A stretch of 64,000 nt of DNA from Holosporales bacterium. Its GTDB lineage: Bacteria > Pseudomonadota > Alphaproteobacteria > RUG11792. The position numbers were made by a program, and so were the translations under genes. The stretch is from contig JAIRWI010000013.1 in NCBI GenBank assembly GCA_031269095.1, positions 1 to 64,000 of the forward strand, in the 5' to 3' direction. The notes below the pieces were generated by a model that did no database searches, had not been told where the DNA came from, and saw only the letters and a program-made list of their open reading frames with translations. Below are positions 47,648 to 56,292 of the stretch, in pieces; the stretch's first letter is position 1, and every line of letters begins with the position of its first letter.

Positions 47648-48325
47648 TTATTTTTGCTCTCCAGAGACGGTTATTTTCTTTTTTTCGACGATTGTATTTC
47701 CGGCAGCCGCATCATTACCTGCCTTAATAGTAGTTTTCTCCCCTTCAGCAGGCTTTGCTTCTGCTTTCTTAGCCTCTACGCTTACAGTCTGTGCAGGTGC
47801 CTTCGCCATTTCAGAGGTCATAGTAGTAGAAGAAGCAGTCGATTTCTCCCCTTCAGCAAGCTTTGCTTCTGCTTTCTTAGCCTCTACGCTTACGGTCTGT
47901 GCAGGTGCCTTCGCCATTTCAGAGGTCATAGTAGCAGAAGAAGCGGCCGATTTCTCCCCTTCACCAGGCTTTGCTTCTGCTTTCTTAGCCTCTACGCTTA
48001 CGGTCTGTGCAGGTGCCTTCGCCATTTCAGAGGTCATAGTAGAAGTGCCCCCAAAAAGACTGCTACTTTTTTCCATTATCTGGCTTGTTATCAGCCCCCC
48101 TGCTCCATTTGCCTGAATAGGTAATTTTGTATCAAGAATTTTGCAACCAGCATCATTACATTTACTTAGCACAGTACTTTTCTTGTCAAAAATATAGAGA
48201 CTATTGTCTGAAGTAGGAAATATGGAATATCTGCTGGTATACTCCATATATGATATAAACAAAATACACGAAACGATTATTGTAAGGCAAACTATTAAGG
48301 TTATTTTGACCCCATTTACAAACAT
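47648..48325 (-). CDS. Membrane-anchored protein with three 36-residue tandem repeats
   Basis: 225 residues from the ATG at 48325, preceded by GTGGGGTAGAA; an upstream ATG at 48364 has no ribosome site. One TM helix (VKITLIVCLTIIVSCILFIS) is followed by a small domain with two Cys (LSKCNDAGCKILDTKL). Three repeats then start TMTSEMAKAPAQTVSVEAKK and are rich in Ala/Lys/Glu, followed by a polar tail. The low-complexity part is probably extended outside the membrane. I recognise no family. Confidence 0.68.
   Translation of the reverse strand: MFVNGVKITLIVCLTIIVSCILFISYMEYTSRYSIFPTSDNSLYIFDKKSTVLSKCNDAGCKILDTKLPIQANGAGGLITSQIMEKSSSLFGGTSTMTSEMAKAPAQTVSVEAKKAEAKPGEGEKSAASSATMTSEMAKAPAQTVSVEAKKAEAKLAEGEKSTASSTTMTSEMAKAPAQTVSVEAKKAEAKPAEGEKTTIKAGNDAAAGNTIVEKKKITVSGEQK
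47717..48040 (-). repeat. 108-bp tandem repeat, three copies, in frame
   Basis: Units 48040-47933, 47932-47825 and 47824-47717 encode 36 residues each and are almost identical at DNA level, so they are young or kept alike by conversion. The G+C looks higher than in the surroundings. Copy number probably varies between strains. Confidence 0.9.
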
Positions 48326-48412
48326 TTCTACCCCACATCTAAAACAATTTGCATACACCTTCATATAATTTATACAATTAAATTATTAACATTTCGTTAA
48401 AACTAGAGGCAA

Positions 48413-50056
48413 ATGCGTGGTTTTTTTCAAAAAATACTGATTTTTATACTGTTTACCTCCATCACAACAGCTTCTTCAAAGGTAGATTTTTCAGAAGACA
48501 AAATAAATAAATTTGATAAAAGAATAGAACATGCGATGGAAAAACTAAAAGCCCCCGGTTGCTCTGTTGTAGTAGTCGATAAGGATAAAGCCTTATACCA
48601 AAAATCCTTTGGAAAATGCAGGAAAAATGGCAAAAACATTGATGCAAAAACAATCTTCCCCATATCTTCACTTACAAAAACAGTTACTGCAATTATTGTT
48701 GGGAAACTCGTTGATGAAGGAGTTATTAATTTTGATGACCAAGTTCGTCAGTATTTGCCGAATTTTTTTATAGCTAATGAAGATATATCCTCTAAATTTA
48801 CCATACGTGACCTTATATCTCACAGATCTGGATTTAAGAATTTTCTCAGAAATGATCTTTGGTCAGCTGGGTATTCAAAGGACCAGATCATTGAATCTCT
48901 GAGATATGTTAGCAATGTAGACGGATTTCGTAAAAAATACGGATACCAAAATGTGGTATATGGAATAATAGAGGATGTCATAGTTAAAGCAACGGGACTT
49001 TCATACGATGATCTTGTGGAAAAATATATAACTATCCCTATGAATCTTGATGCGACTTCAACCAAACCGCTGATAATACAAAGATCTTTTATAGAGAATT
49101 TTAAATATAATCGTAAAAATCACGGATTTTGGTATGCGGCCAAAAATCCATTTAATTTGGAGAAATCAAAAAACATCTCTTCTACTCATACAACTTACTA
49201 TGATGAAATAATAGAACTGCCCCCGAATGATTTTTTCCAAAGAATCAAAGCGACGGCGGGAATTAACATGAGTGCCGATAATCTGGGAGAATTTCTTAGA
49301 ATGTGCTTAAGAAATGGAGCGTATGATAGTAAGACAACAATAATTTCGAAAGATACCTTTGCTGAGTTAACCTCAAATCAAATCGAACTCAAGAATATTA
49401 AAGATGACGATTGTACATTCCCAAAAAATAGATTAACAGAAATTCACTATGGTATGGGGTTTTTTAATGCAAAATACTCTGATGAAGGGAAAAATGATAG
49501 ACGAATACTTTTTCATATGGGTGGAATATATGGGGTATCTAATTTTTTTGCTATTTCTCCGAGTGATAATATAGCGATTGGGGTATTATGCAATTTAGGT
49601 GGTACTGATAGAACTTTATTCTCAGAACTAATTTGTTGGGAATTTTTTGACATATACTTTGGCTATAAGAGCTATGACTGGACGCAACTTGAACTCGATA
49701 ATAATAAAAAAATAAACGAACAAAAAATCTCTTATCATAAAAATATTTCTGAAAAGAATCCATCTCCTCATGAAAATTTCGAACTATATACCGGAACGTA
49801 TAACAGTGTAATATACGGAGATATTACAGTAACTATTAATAATGATGGGGAATTGGAAATTTCCAACGGAATTAGAAAAACAAAGATTTCTCATGTTAAT
49901 GGAAACATCTTCGGCTATGAAGCTTTAAGTATGGGGGAAAGTTTTTTCGATAGAAAGGAATATGTAGTTTTCTATAAAGGAGGTGGAGAAAATTTTGATT
50001 CTCTGTATATTTCACAATTTCATGAGGATGGTACATTATTCGCAAAAAAAATATAA
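48413..50056 (+). CDS. Secreted beta-lactamase-fold serine hydrolase
   Basis: 547 residues, AGAGG before the ATG. A signal peptide (FQKILIFILFTSITTASS) is followed by a class C beta-lactamase/DD-peptidase-like domain, with the SxxK motif in ISSLTKTVTA (Ser86/Lys89) and YxN in YGYQNVVYG. A C-terminal beta domain spans about residues 450-547. Relatives include D-Ala-D-Ala carboxypeptidases, esterases and penicillin-binding-like proteins; the substrate cannot be told. It diverges from the repeat-protein gene upstream. Confidence 0.85.
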   Translation: MRGFFQKILIFILFTSITTASSKVDFSEDKINKFDKRIEHAMEKLKAPGCSVVVVDKDKALYQKSFGKCRKNGKNIDAKTIFPISSLTKTVTAIIVGKLVDEGVINFDDQVRQYLPNFFIANEDISSKFTIRDLISHRSGFKNFLRNDLWSAGYSKDQIIESLRYVSNVDGFRKKYGYQNVVYGIIEDVIVKATGLSYDDLVEKYITIPMNLDATSTKPLIIQRSFIENFKYNRKNHGFWYAAKNPFNLEKSKNISSTHTTYYDEIIELPPNDFFQRIKATAGINMSADNLGEFLRMCLRNGAYDSKTTIISKDTFAELTSNQIELKNIKDDDCTFPKNRLTEIHYGMGFFNAKYSDEGKNDRRILFHMGGIYGVSNFFAISPSDNIAIGVLCNLGGTDRTLFSELICWEFFDIYFGYKSYDWTQLELDNNKKINEQKISYHKNISEKNPSPHENFELYTGTYNSVIYGDITVTINNDGELEISNGIRKTKISHVNGNIFGYEALSMGESFFDRKEYVVFYKGGGENFDSLYISQFHEDGTLFAKKI

Positions 50057-50071
50057 TTGATTTATTTGGCA

Positions 50072-50261
50072 TTATAGTTACGCTACTTGACTTAGGAATT
50101 AACAAAAATGCTATACCCCATGCAATTCTTTGAAATATATTTTAAAAAACTAACCTATTGCCCACTAGAATAGGTATAGTACTAACAAAAATGTCCGCCT
50201 TTCCCTGTAATTACATGGGATATAGCTTTAAAAATCACCCGTTGCCAACCAGAACGAGTAT
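50072..50261. repeat. Two adjoining form-B palindromic elements
   Basis: A complete reverse copy at 50072-50178 (TATAGTTACGCTACTTGACT ... AGAATAGGTATA) directly abuts a second at 50178-50261 that lacks its left ~20 bases and ends CAACCAGAACGAGTAT. The first copy starts 16 bases after the hydrolase stop. Confidence 0.75.
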
Positions 50262-50264
50262 GAT

Positions 50265-50455
50265 TAACCTCAGTTCGTGTAAGGAAAACCATTATTCAAT
50301 CACACAAAGAGCGCGGAGGTTTATCCTATAAGAGCTCTGCAACCGCTACACTTAGATGATTCATTAGATAAGAGTTTAGATATTTAGCACAAAAGTCATA
50401 GGATTATTCGCATCAACATTATAGAAAATCCTGCTTTTACACGAAAGTCAGATTA
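50265..50455. repeat. E-family palindromic element
   Basis: Starts TAACCTCAGTTCGTGTAAGG and ends ACACGAAAGTCAGATTA, with TTAA on both sides. Shares TTAGATATTTAGCACAAAAG and CAATCACACAAAGAGCG with the copy at 19250, in the same orientation. Slightly shorter than 200 bases through small deletions. Confidence 0.8.
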
Positions 50456-50482
50456 ATTACTAACTGGTATAAAAACACAATT

Positions 50483-52126
50483 TTATTGTTTCTTTAAAAA
50501 AGAATCATATTCAGGATCTGAAACAAGGTCTGCATGACTACCAAAAATAGTACTGTCTTTCCCCATATAAAGTATTTTATCGCTATTTACTATAATTTGA
50601 GGAAAATCAGTTATTACAATAATGGTTTTCTTTTTTACCATAAAACTAACAAAATCATAAAACAGTTCTTTGGTCTCTTGGCTATCAAATTTTTCTGGAA
50701 ATTCAATTAATATAATCCCAAAATCATTGTTTCTCATAAATATTCTAGCAATTTGAATCCGCGTTATAATTTCAGATGAAGCTATTATTTTGTGATCTTG
50801 ATCACATACCTCCTCTTCCAAAAAATCCAACAAACCAACTTTTTCTGCTATTTTTAGAAAATTTTTATTATCGATATCATTCTTAAAACTTGCTAATATG
50901 TTTTCCGCAACCGTGCCATCTATTATACCGAAGTCTATTTTTAAAATAGCAAACAAGGAATGTATAGTTTTGGAATCTATATTTTTTATGCTTGTTCCAG
51001 AAATATAAATATTTCCAGATTGAGCCTGATAAAATTTCAGCAGGAGATCGAATATATAATGGGCATCCTTGCTAGCACGCTCCCCCACTATAGAAATAAC
51101 CTCTCTTGGAAGAATTGAAAAAGTCAAATCACGAAAAATTGGTTCGTTTGAAGCAAGGGACGGATTATGAAACGAAACCCCATGAAGAGCTATAAATATA
51201 TTGTCCTTATTTAAGATCACTGGATTTGTTTCCGATATCGGTTGTCTGTTTTTTGAAACAAATTCATTTAAAATTGGCTCCACGGTAAAAGAAAATTTCC
51301 TGTATTTTATAAAAGAACGAAGAAACAGAATGTAGAAAAAAATTGCTAAAATTACCAACACACTATATTGATTAGTAGCCTTAAAAATCTCACTTGTATA
51401 TTCATTATCAGTAAAAAAGTATGAAAAACATATAATTATAAATATAAAACATAGTATAAAAAACGACTTCCACACTGATCTCTCAGCTCTTATTGTTTCG
51501 GTATTTAGTATTTTTTTCATTTTTCTCTCAAATTTTGAGCATATTTCCTCGCCAATTTCAAAAAATTGAATTCCTTTTATAGCATTTATGCTAATTTTAC
51601 AAAATTTTTTAACTGAAGAATTTATATTTTTAATATTGTTTATATATTTTATAAAAACCAAAAACGGTACTATAACATGCAGTATTAAAATAACCCCTAA
51701 TAAAAAAAATAAAATTTTAAAATTTAATATTAATGTTAAAATACTAATACTAATAAAAATAGTTAAAAAAGGTATTACTCTAGAATGGAATTCAATTATT
51801 TTTTTCTCTGTATTATCTATATAATCTAAAAAACTATCTAAAATGTGTTGCATGTTATTATCATGAAGAAGGCTGATATCTAGATTTATTGAAGACGAAG
51901 TAAAATTTTCGAGCTTTTTTAAAATACTATGTTTTTTTAAAATATTCGTATAATGAGATATAAGTATAAATGACATTATACAAATAAAAATAGAAGAAAT
52001 AGTAATATAAAATGAAATATTTTGTGGTAATTCCTCTATGAAATAGAAATGAAAAACCCCCATACATGAAACTATTATAATTAATAAACAAATTGATATT
52101 TTGTTATGAATAATGTATGGATTCAC
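50483..52126 (-). CDS. ABC exporter-like protein with all ATPase motifs degraded
   Basis: 547 residues. The N-terminal half has about five to six TM helices in an ABC exporter layout (to residue ~275). The C-terminal half aligns with a nucleotide-binding domain (IALHGVSFHNPS, IFRDLTFSILPREVISIVGE, YISGTSIKNIDS, VAENILASF). Walker A is GERASKDA (348-355) instead of GxxGxGKS. The Q-loop Gln is lost, the LSGGQ region reads ASSEIITRIQIAR (449-461), Walker B is ILIEFPEKFD without ILDEPT, and the H-loop His is Asp507. The frame is still open over its full length. It may be a recently inactivated transporter or a non-ATPase partner. Confidence 0.8.
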   Translation of the reverse strand: MNPYIIHNKISICLLIIIVSCMGVFHFYFIEELPQNISFYITISSIFICIMSFILISHYTNILKKHSILKKLENFTSSSINLDISLLHDNNMQHILDSFLDYIDNTEKKIIEFHSRVIPFLTIFISISILTLILNFKILFFLLGVILILHVIVPFLVFIKYINNIKNINSSVKKFCKISINAIKGIQFFEIGEEICSKFERKMKKILNTETIRAERSVWKSFFILCFIFIIICFSYFFTDNEYTSEIFKATNQYSVLVILAIFFYILFLRSFIKYRKFSFTVEPILNEFVSKNRQPISETNPVILNKDNIFIALHGVSFHNPSLASNEPIFRDLTFSILPREVISIVGERASKDAHYIFDLLLKFYQAQSGNIYISGTSIKNIDSKTIHSLFAILKIDFGIIDGTVAENILASFKNDIDNKNFLKIAEKVGLLDFLEEEVCDQDHKIIASSEIITRIQIARIFMRNNDFGIILIEFPEKFDSQETKELFYDFVSFMVKKKTIIVITDFPQIIVNSDKILYMGKDSTIFGSHADLVSDPEYDSFLKKQ

Positions 52127-52246
52127 TATGATTTAAAGTAACTGCTCTTCTAAATCTTACAAGCATTATACAGTAATCTCGAGATAATATATAATCATTG
52201 TTATATGTCACTCACGCACACGCATAAAGGTACGATAAGACACACC

Positions 52247-53281
52247 ATGATTATTATAGCAGCAGGCGGAACAGGTGGGCATGTTTTCCCCGCCATCTGT
52301 GTTGCGAAACAAATAACTGAGAAAAATGTTATTTTCGCGACAGATGAACGAGGGATCGAGTATCTCGGAAATTATAAAAAATCTGCCATAGTTCAAAAAA
52401 TAAAAACCAATAATGGTCGCTTTTCGCTTTATATGTCACTTTTAAAAAACACAGTTAAAGCTGTGTTATATTTAGCACGAAACAGGCCGGAGTGTATCAT
52501 TGGTTTTGGTGGATACCCATCTGTTCCCTTTATTCTTGCAGGGCAATTTCTGGCTATTCGTACAATTATACATGAACAAAATGCAATCGTTGGAAAAGCA
52601 AATAAATTCCTATCAGTTATGGCAAAAAAAATCCTGCTGTCGTTTGATATAGCAAATTACCCAGTATGTTACAGACATAAAACAGTTGTGACTGGTAATC
52701 CAACACGTTTCGATTACATGTATACAAAATACAATTATTCTCCATCTTCAAAAAGCTTCAAAATTCTGGTGTTAGGAGGTAGTCAGGGTTCGAAAATTAT
52801 TACAGAAAAAATTATTGAATGTATTCCATATTTTCCAAATGATGTATTTATATACCATCAGGTAAGATCCGGTGAAAATTTTGATTTCCTTTCGAAAATA
52901 TACGAAAAATACGGAATTCAGAACAAAATTCAAGGTTTCTTTGACGAAATTGCAGATATTTACCAAAACGTTAATTTAGTTATCTCACGTTCTGGAGCCT
53001 CTACCGTATTTGAACTTATTGGATTTAAAGTCCCCTCTATCCTCGTTCCATACGCTATGTCGATAAACGGTGATCAGAAGGCTAATGCAAAAATTTTAGT
53101 AGAAGCCGGAGGTGCAATTATTTGTAATGAAAATGAGATTATAATGTACGAAAAAATAATGGATCTGTATAACAACAGAGAAAAACTCACCACTATGTCC
53201 AAGTCCTTACAGAAGCTTTATAAAAATACGAATCCATCAAAAATTATAAAGAGTTTTATTAATGAACTTAAAACCCCCTAA
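52247..53281 (+). CDS. murG: UDP-GlcNAc--lipid I N-acetylglucosaminyltransferase MurG
   Basis: 344 residues from the ATG at 52247 (MIIIAAGGTGGHVFPAICVA), where the family starts; an in-frame ATG at 52205 would add 14 residues and has no ribosome site. The Gly-rich loop GGTGGH, second Gly-rich loop IGFGGYPSVPF, and the donor-sugar site VISRSGASTVFELIGFKVPS are present. It makes lipid II, so peptidoglycan precursor synthesis is implied. The usual mur/fts neighbours are missing. Confidence 0.95.
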   Translation: MIIIAAGGTGGHVFPAICVAKQITEKNVIFATDERGIEYLGNYKKSAIVQKIKTNNGRFSLYMSLLKNTVKAVLYLARNRPECIIGFGGYPSVPFILAGQFLAIRTIIHEQNAIVGKANKFLSVMAKKILLSFDIANYPVCYRHKTVVTGNPTRFDYMYTKYNYSPSSKSFKILVLGGSQGSKIITEKIIECIPYFPNDVFIYHQVRSGENFDFLSKIYEKYGIQNKIQGFFDEIADIYQNVNLVISRSGASTVFELIGFKVPSILVPYAMSINGDQKANAKILVEAGGAIICNENEIIMYEKIMDLYNNREKLTTMSKSLQKLYKNTNPSKIIKSFINELKTP

Positions 53282-53291
53282 TTTTTCCAGT

Positions 53292-53504
53292 ATGAATTCT
53301 ATTTTTCGAAAAAAACCTCTAAGATTTAAAAAATCATCAGAATCAGCAGAAAATTTTAGCAATAAGTTAATTTTATTGCCACACTCCGTGAAACTACAAG
53401 ACTTTTTACATTTTTATTTATCAAAGTGCCTATATTATATACTCTCTCCAGTTAACAGAGAGATAATTTTTCAATGCATATCCCCAGAATTACTTACGTT
53501 TTAG
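53292..53504 (+). pseudogene. Possible gene fragment ending in a palindromic element
   Basis: An open frame begins a few bases after murG (MNSIFRKKPLRFKKSSE). Its first ~48 codons look like a basic N-terminus of something. From 53438 on the frame runs through a form-A element and stops inside it. This could be the stump of the next gene of an old mur/fts cluster, cut by element insertion, or chance. I do not recognise a family. Confidence 0.25.
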
Positions 53505-53544
53505 GTGTATTTGTCGACATCAAAGTTAAGTGGAACAACTATAT
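53438..53544. repeat. Form-A palindromic element (reverse)
   Basis: Starts TATACTCTCTCCAGTTAACA and ends TTAAGTGGAACAACTATA, with core TTTTAGGTGTATTTGTCGAC. Lies 156 bases after murG. Confidence 0.8.
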
Positions 53545-53589
53545 ACCTTACGGAATTATTACGGAATCATCAAGGTATATTTGTTGTTC

Positions 53590-53695
53590 TATAGTTATTC
53601 TATTTGACTTTAGTATTAACAAAAATACCCAAAATCCCCCGGAATTCCAAGAAATATAGCTTTAAAAACCCCATTAACTAACTGGAGCGAGCATA
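53590..53695. repeat. Form-B palindromic element supplying the portal gene's stop
   Basis: Starts TATAGTTATTCTATTTGACT and ends CTAACTGGAGCGAGCATA. Its right end overlaps the last six codons of the phage portal gene: that gene's final residues YARSS and its TAG stop are read from the inverted end of the element. Confidence 0.8.
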
Positions 53696-54901
53696 AGTGT
53701 TAAGTGAGCTGAGTATATCTTCACTCTTTATCCCACCATTATTGCTTTGTGTAAGAGAAAATCCAAGCGCTTCACGTTTTTCATCAATTGTTAAAAACGT
53801 TGCATCATTGATTTTTTTCCACTCAGTTTCACGACGCTTGGAAAGAGCCTGTATAGAATCTATATCATACATTAATCTATACTCGTTATCGTTAAATAGG
53901 TATTGTATCCAGGTTGTAAACTCTCCGGCGATTATATTAAGCATTGGAAGAACTGTTTCTTCCCAAAAATTATACCGCGCTTCTTTGTAGTTTGAAAATG
54001 TTGCGTTCTTTGTTTCTCCAATAAGGATAGGGGGAACCCCGAAGGCTAGAGCTATTTCTTTTGCTGAAAACTCCTTACCGGATAAGAAATCAAGATCCTT
54101 TGGAGAAAGTCCCATTTCTTTCCATTCGAAATTTCCTTCAAGAAGAAGTACTTTTCCCGCATTTTTCCCTCCTTCATATACATTTTTTAAATCATTTTTC
54201 AATTTTTCACGCTGTCCTGGCTCAAAAGTTGAATGATATATAAGCGCTCCTGAAGGTCTACCACCATTTTTCAAAAAAGCTATGTTTTGATTGGTAATTG
54301 CATTATGTTGATGAATTGCATTCATAACAACTTCAACTGGGCTTTGACCATACCAATCATTTAGCGGACTAAATAACTTGATATGTAAAATATCGGAAAA
54401 GCCGTCTTCGTTAGTTTTAAAAATTGTTTTGTTTTTGCCATTAATTGAATATTCATATCCAAGTGGAATTGAATTTTCCCCCGGGATAACTTGAACTCTG
54501 TCCGGCCGCAAAAGGTGCAGTTCTTTAACTACCCCCTCATCGTCACGAAGAGCATTTATATAACAATTGCCCGAAAGCAAAAGCTGAGATACTGCGGCTT
54601 CCATAAAAATTGTTCGAGACTGTTTAATATTTGGTCTCTCCAAAAGATTTAGGATTTCGTGATAATGTATGGATTCATCAATAACGTTTTCATGATTATA
54701 TCTTTTAAGCAACCAATCAACGGAGGACACTGCTCTTGATATAATATGTACACACCTATATACAATGACATTGTTTTGATATCCTATTTCAGATAGATCT
54801 GAGTAGTTTTTGCCAGTACTGCAAGAAACAGTTTTGTAATCGACAATGGATGATATCGCATTATCGAATTTACCATAGCTTCTAAAAAAATTGTTAAGCA
54901 T
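53678..54901 (-). CDS. HK97-type phage portal protein (gene-transfer-agent-like)
   Basis: 407 residues from the ATG at 54901, with GGAG six bases upstream; the in-frame TTG at 54913 overlaps that site. Portal-family segments: NVIVYRCVHIISRAVSSVDW, LLLSGNCYINALRD, QSPVEVVMNAIHQHNAITNQ, FLKNGGRPSGALIYH and EIALAFGVPPILIGETKNAT. It matches portal proteins of alphaproteobacterial gene transfer agents in length and order. No terminase, protease or capsid gene is adjacent. The last five residues and stop come from a palindromic element, so the original C-terminus is altered. Confidence 0.9.
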   Translation of the reverse strand: MLNNFFRSYGKFDNAISSIVDYKTVSCSTGKNYSDLSEIGYQNNVIVYRCVHIISRAVSSVDWLLKRYNHENVIDESIHYHEILNLLERPNIKQSRTIFMEAAVSQLLLSGNCYINALRDDEGVVKELHLLRPDRVQVIPGENSIPLGYEYSINGKNKTIFKTNEDGFSDILHIKLFSPLNDWYGQSPVEVVMNAIHQHNAITNQNIAFLKNGGRPSGALIYHSTFEPGQREKLKNDLKNVYEGGKNAGKVLLLEGNFEWKEMGLSPKDLDFLSGKEFSAKEIALAFGVPPILIGETKNATFSNYKEARYNFWEETVLPMLNIIAGEFTTWIQYLFNDNEYRLMYDIDSIQALSKRRETEWKKINDATFLTIDEKREALGFSLTQSNNGGIKSEDILSSLNTYARSS

Positions 54902-55088
54902 TTTTATCTCCAAAAAAAAAATATAACTCTATAAAACTAAAAGTATTTGATAATAAAAAACCGAATTTTCTAATAGGCTGTCACAAATTCAACCTATAAA
55001 AATAGTTTCTCATAAAAAAAATAAATTGTCAAAATTTGGAAATATTGTCCCGAACAGAACTTTTTTAAAATCTGGTGTTTCTTGTTAC

Positions 55089-55192
55089 ATACTCTCTCCA
55101 GTTAGCAAAGAGATAACTTTTCCAAATCTATCCCCAAGAATTACTAATGCTTTAGGTATATTTGTCGAGGTCAATGTTAACTGGAACAGTTA
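55089..55192. repeat. Form-A palindromic element (reverse)
   Basis: ATACTCTCTCCAGTTAGCAA to AACTGGAACAGTTAT, core TTTAGGTATATTTGTCGAGG. It sits between the portal start and the unknown secreted-protein gene. The flanking 54902-55088 is AT-rich without any gene I can see. Confidence 0.8.
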
Positions 55193-55203
55193 TGACACAT
55201 ACT

Positions 55204-55223
55204 TATGGGACGCGAGTCCCCAT
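55204..55223. terminator. Short hairpin with GCGA loop
   Basis: TATGGGAC, loop GCGA, then GTCCCCATA pair with a single bulged C. It lies 34 bases after the stop of the minus-strand gene that ends at 55258. No T-run follows, so a terminator role is weak. Confidence 0.3.
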
Positions 55224-55257
55224 AAACAGCTTGCGCTTACAAGAAATATGTTATACA

Positions 55258-55755
55258 CTATGTACGTGGGGGTGTTTTTAAAACCTCAAGAATCCGACTC
55301 TTAATGATGTTTTGATGCTTTTTAATACGAGTTTCTGAGTCTTCTTCGGATTTTATCAAAATCGATATATCTCCGAGCTCAGAAATATTCACTGTTACTT
55401 TATACAAACATGATCCTGTATTATCAAATTCCTGAACTTGGGCTTTATCGGTTTTTATAATACCGGGCTCTTTGTAAGCGTACGATATCGATAAAGATAG
55501 ATCTCTTAGAACAGCAATCGCTGCATTCCATGCCTTATCTTTTTTGGTCTCTGTAATAGTGTTTGAGGGGACATTATTTGTGGTAAAAATCTTCCCTAAA
55601 AAAAATTCAGGTTTTTTTTTCAATATTGACCCAAAGTTATTTTTAACCTCATCCTCACGGCTCTCTGGAGCCTTCGCTTTAAAAGCAACCACATCATAAG
55701 CATTGAAAGTACATATCAGAATAGCGAAAAAGATAGTACTTTTTGTGGTTATCAT
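55258..55755 (-). CDS. Secreted protein, distantly DUF3576-like
   Basis: 165 residues from the ATG at 55755, chosen because a signal peptide starts there (TKSTIFFAILICTFNAYDVV); an upstream ATG at 55818 would hide it. The mature protein has KAWNAAIAVLRDLSLSISYA, then a beta-rich part (CLYKVTVNISELGDISILIK) and a final helix. The layout resembles alphaproteobacterial DUF3576 lipoproteins, but there is no lipobox Cys and the match is weak. It lies between two phage-derived gene groups and diverges from the connector gene. Confidence 0.6.
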   Translation of the reverse strand: MITTKSTIFFAILICTFNAYDVVAFKAKAPESREDEVKNNFGSILKKKPEFFLGKIFTTNNVPSNTITETKKDKAWNAAIAVLRDLSLSISYAYKEPGIIKTDKAQVQEFDNTGSCLYKVTVNISELGDISILIKSEEDSETRIKKHQNIIKSRILEVLKTPPRT

Positions 55756-55862
55756 TTCGAAGTAAAAAAGCGCATGTGTTACAGATACATTATGCATCAT
55801 ATTATCCCATGCGTTCAATTTAAATTTCTTAATATTTGTATAACATAAAAGGAGAAAAACAA

Positions 55863-56276
55863 ATGATCAAAGTAATCCAAAAATCAAAAGACTTAGTCTT
55901 AGATATAAAAGTTTTAAAATCTCATCTTAGAATAGAACATTCTCACGAAGATGAGTATTTAAAAGTACTAATTGAAGCAGCAACCGAGATTCTCGAAAAA
56001 AAAATGGGTATGTCTATTTTAAATAAAAAATATAAATATACCGGAGACCCATCAGATCCCATACCAATTTACCCCATAACAAAAGTTTTCGCTAAAAAAG
56101 ACGGAGAATTTTGCGCAGGAATTGCGGAGTCTTCGAGTGAAGTCCCTTCCGATATTATGTACGCCGTTCTTCAAGTCGCTAAGAATATGTATGAGTGTAA
56201 TAATGATGAAAATATTTTAGAATCTCAATATATTAGACATGTTATTGGCATTTATAAACCATTAAATATAAACTAA
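55863..56276 (+). CDS. Phage head-tail connector (gp6-like, GTA type)
   Basis: 137 residues from the ATG at 55863, with AAAGGAGA just upstream; an ATG at 55836 lies before that site. The N-terminal segment LDIKVLKSHLRIEHSHEDEY followed by LKVLIEAATEILEKKMGMSI is typical of the HK97 gp6/GTA head-tail connector fold. The C-terminal helix VPSDIMYAVLQVAKNMYE also fits. The ring it forms joins portal to tail. It is co-transcribed with the next gene. The portal gene lies 1 kb away on the opposite strand. Confidence 0.8.
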   Translation: MIKVIQKSKDLVLDIKVLKSHLRIEHSHEDEYLKVLIEAATEILEKKMGMSILNKKYKYTGDPSDPIPIYPITKVFAKKDGEFCAGIAESSSEVPSDIMYAVLQVAKNMYECNNDENILESQYIRHVIGIYKPLNIN

Positions 56277-56292
56277 TTAGGATAATAATAAA

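Noticed and set aside
47717-48040. Tandem 108 bp units considered as a CRISPR array
   Set aside because: The units are contiguous, in frame and encode protein; there are no spacers.
47642-48124. 160-codon plus-strand open frame with internal repeats (Leu/Cys/Arg-rich)
   Set aside because: It is the reverse-strand shadow of the 36-residue repeat protein; repeated DNA keeps both strands open.
50483-52126. Considered a normal ABC multidrug exporter
   Set aside because: All ATPase motifs are absent on inspection, so the usual function cannot be assigned.
55026-55304. Plus-strand open frame of 92 codons upstream of the connector gene
   Set aside because: It reads through a form-A palindromic element (…GVSCYILSPVSKEI…) and shows no ribosome site or family; the element explains it.
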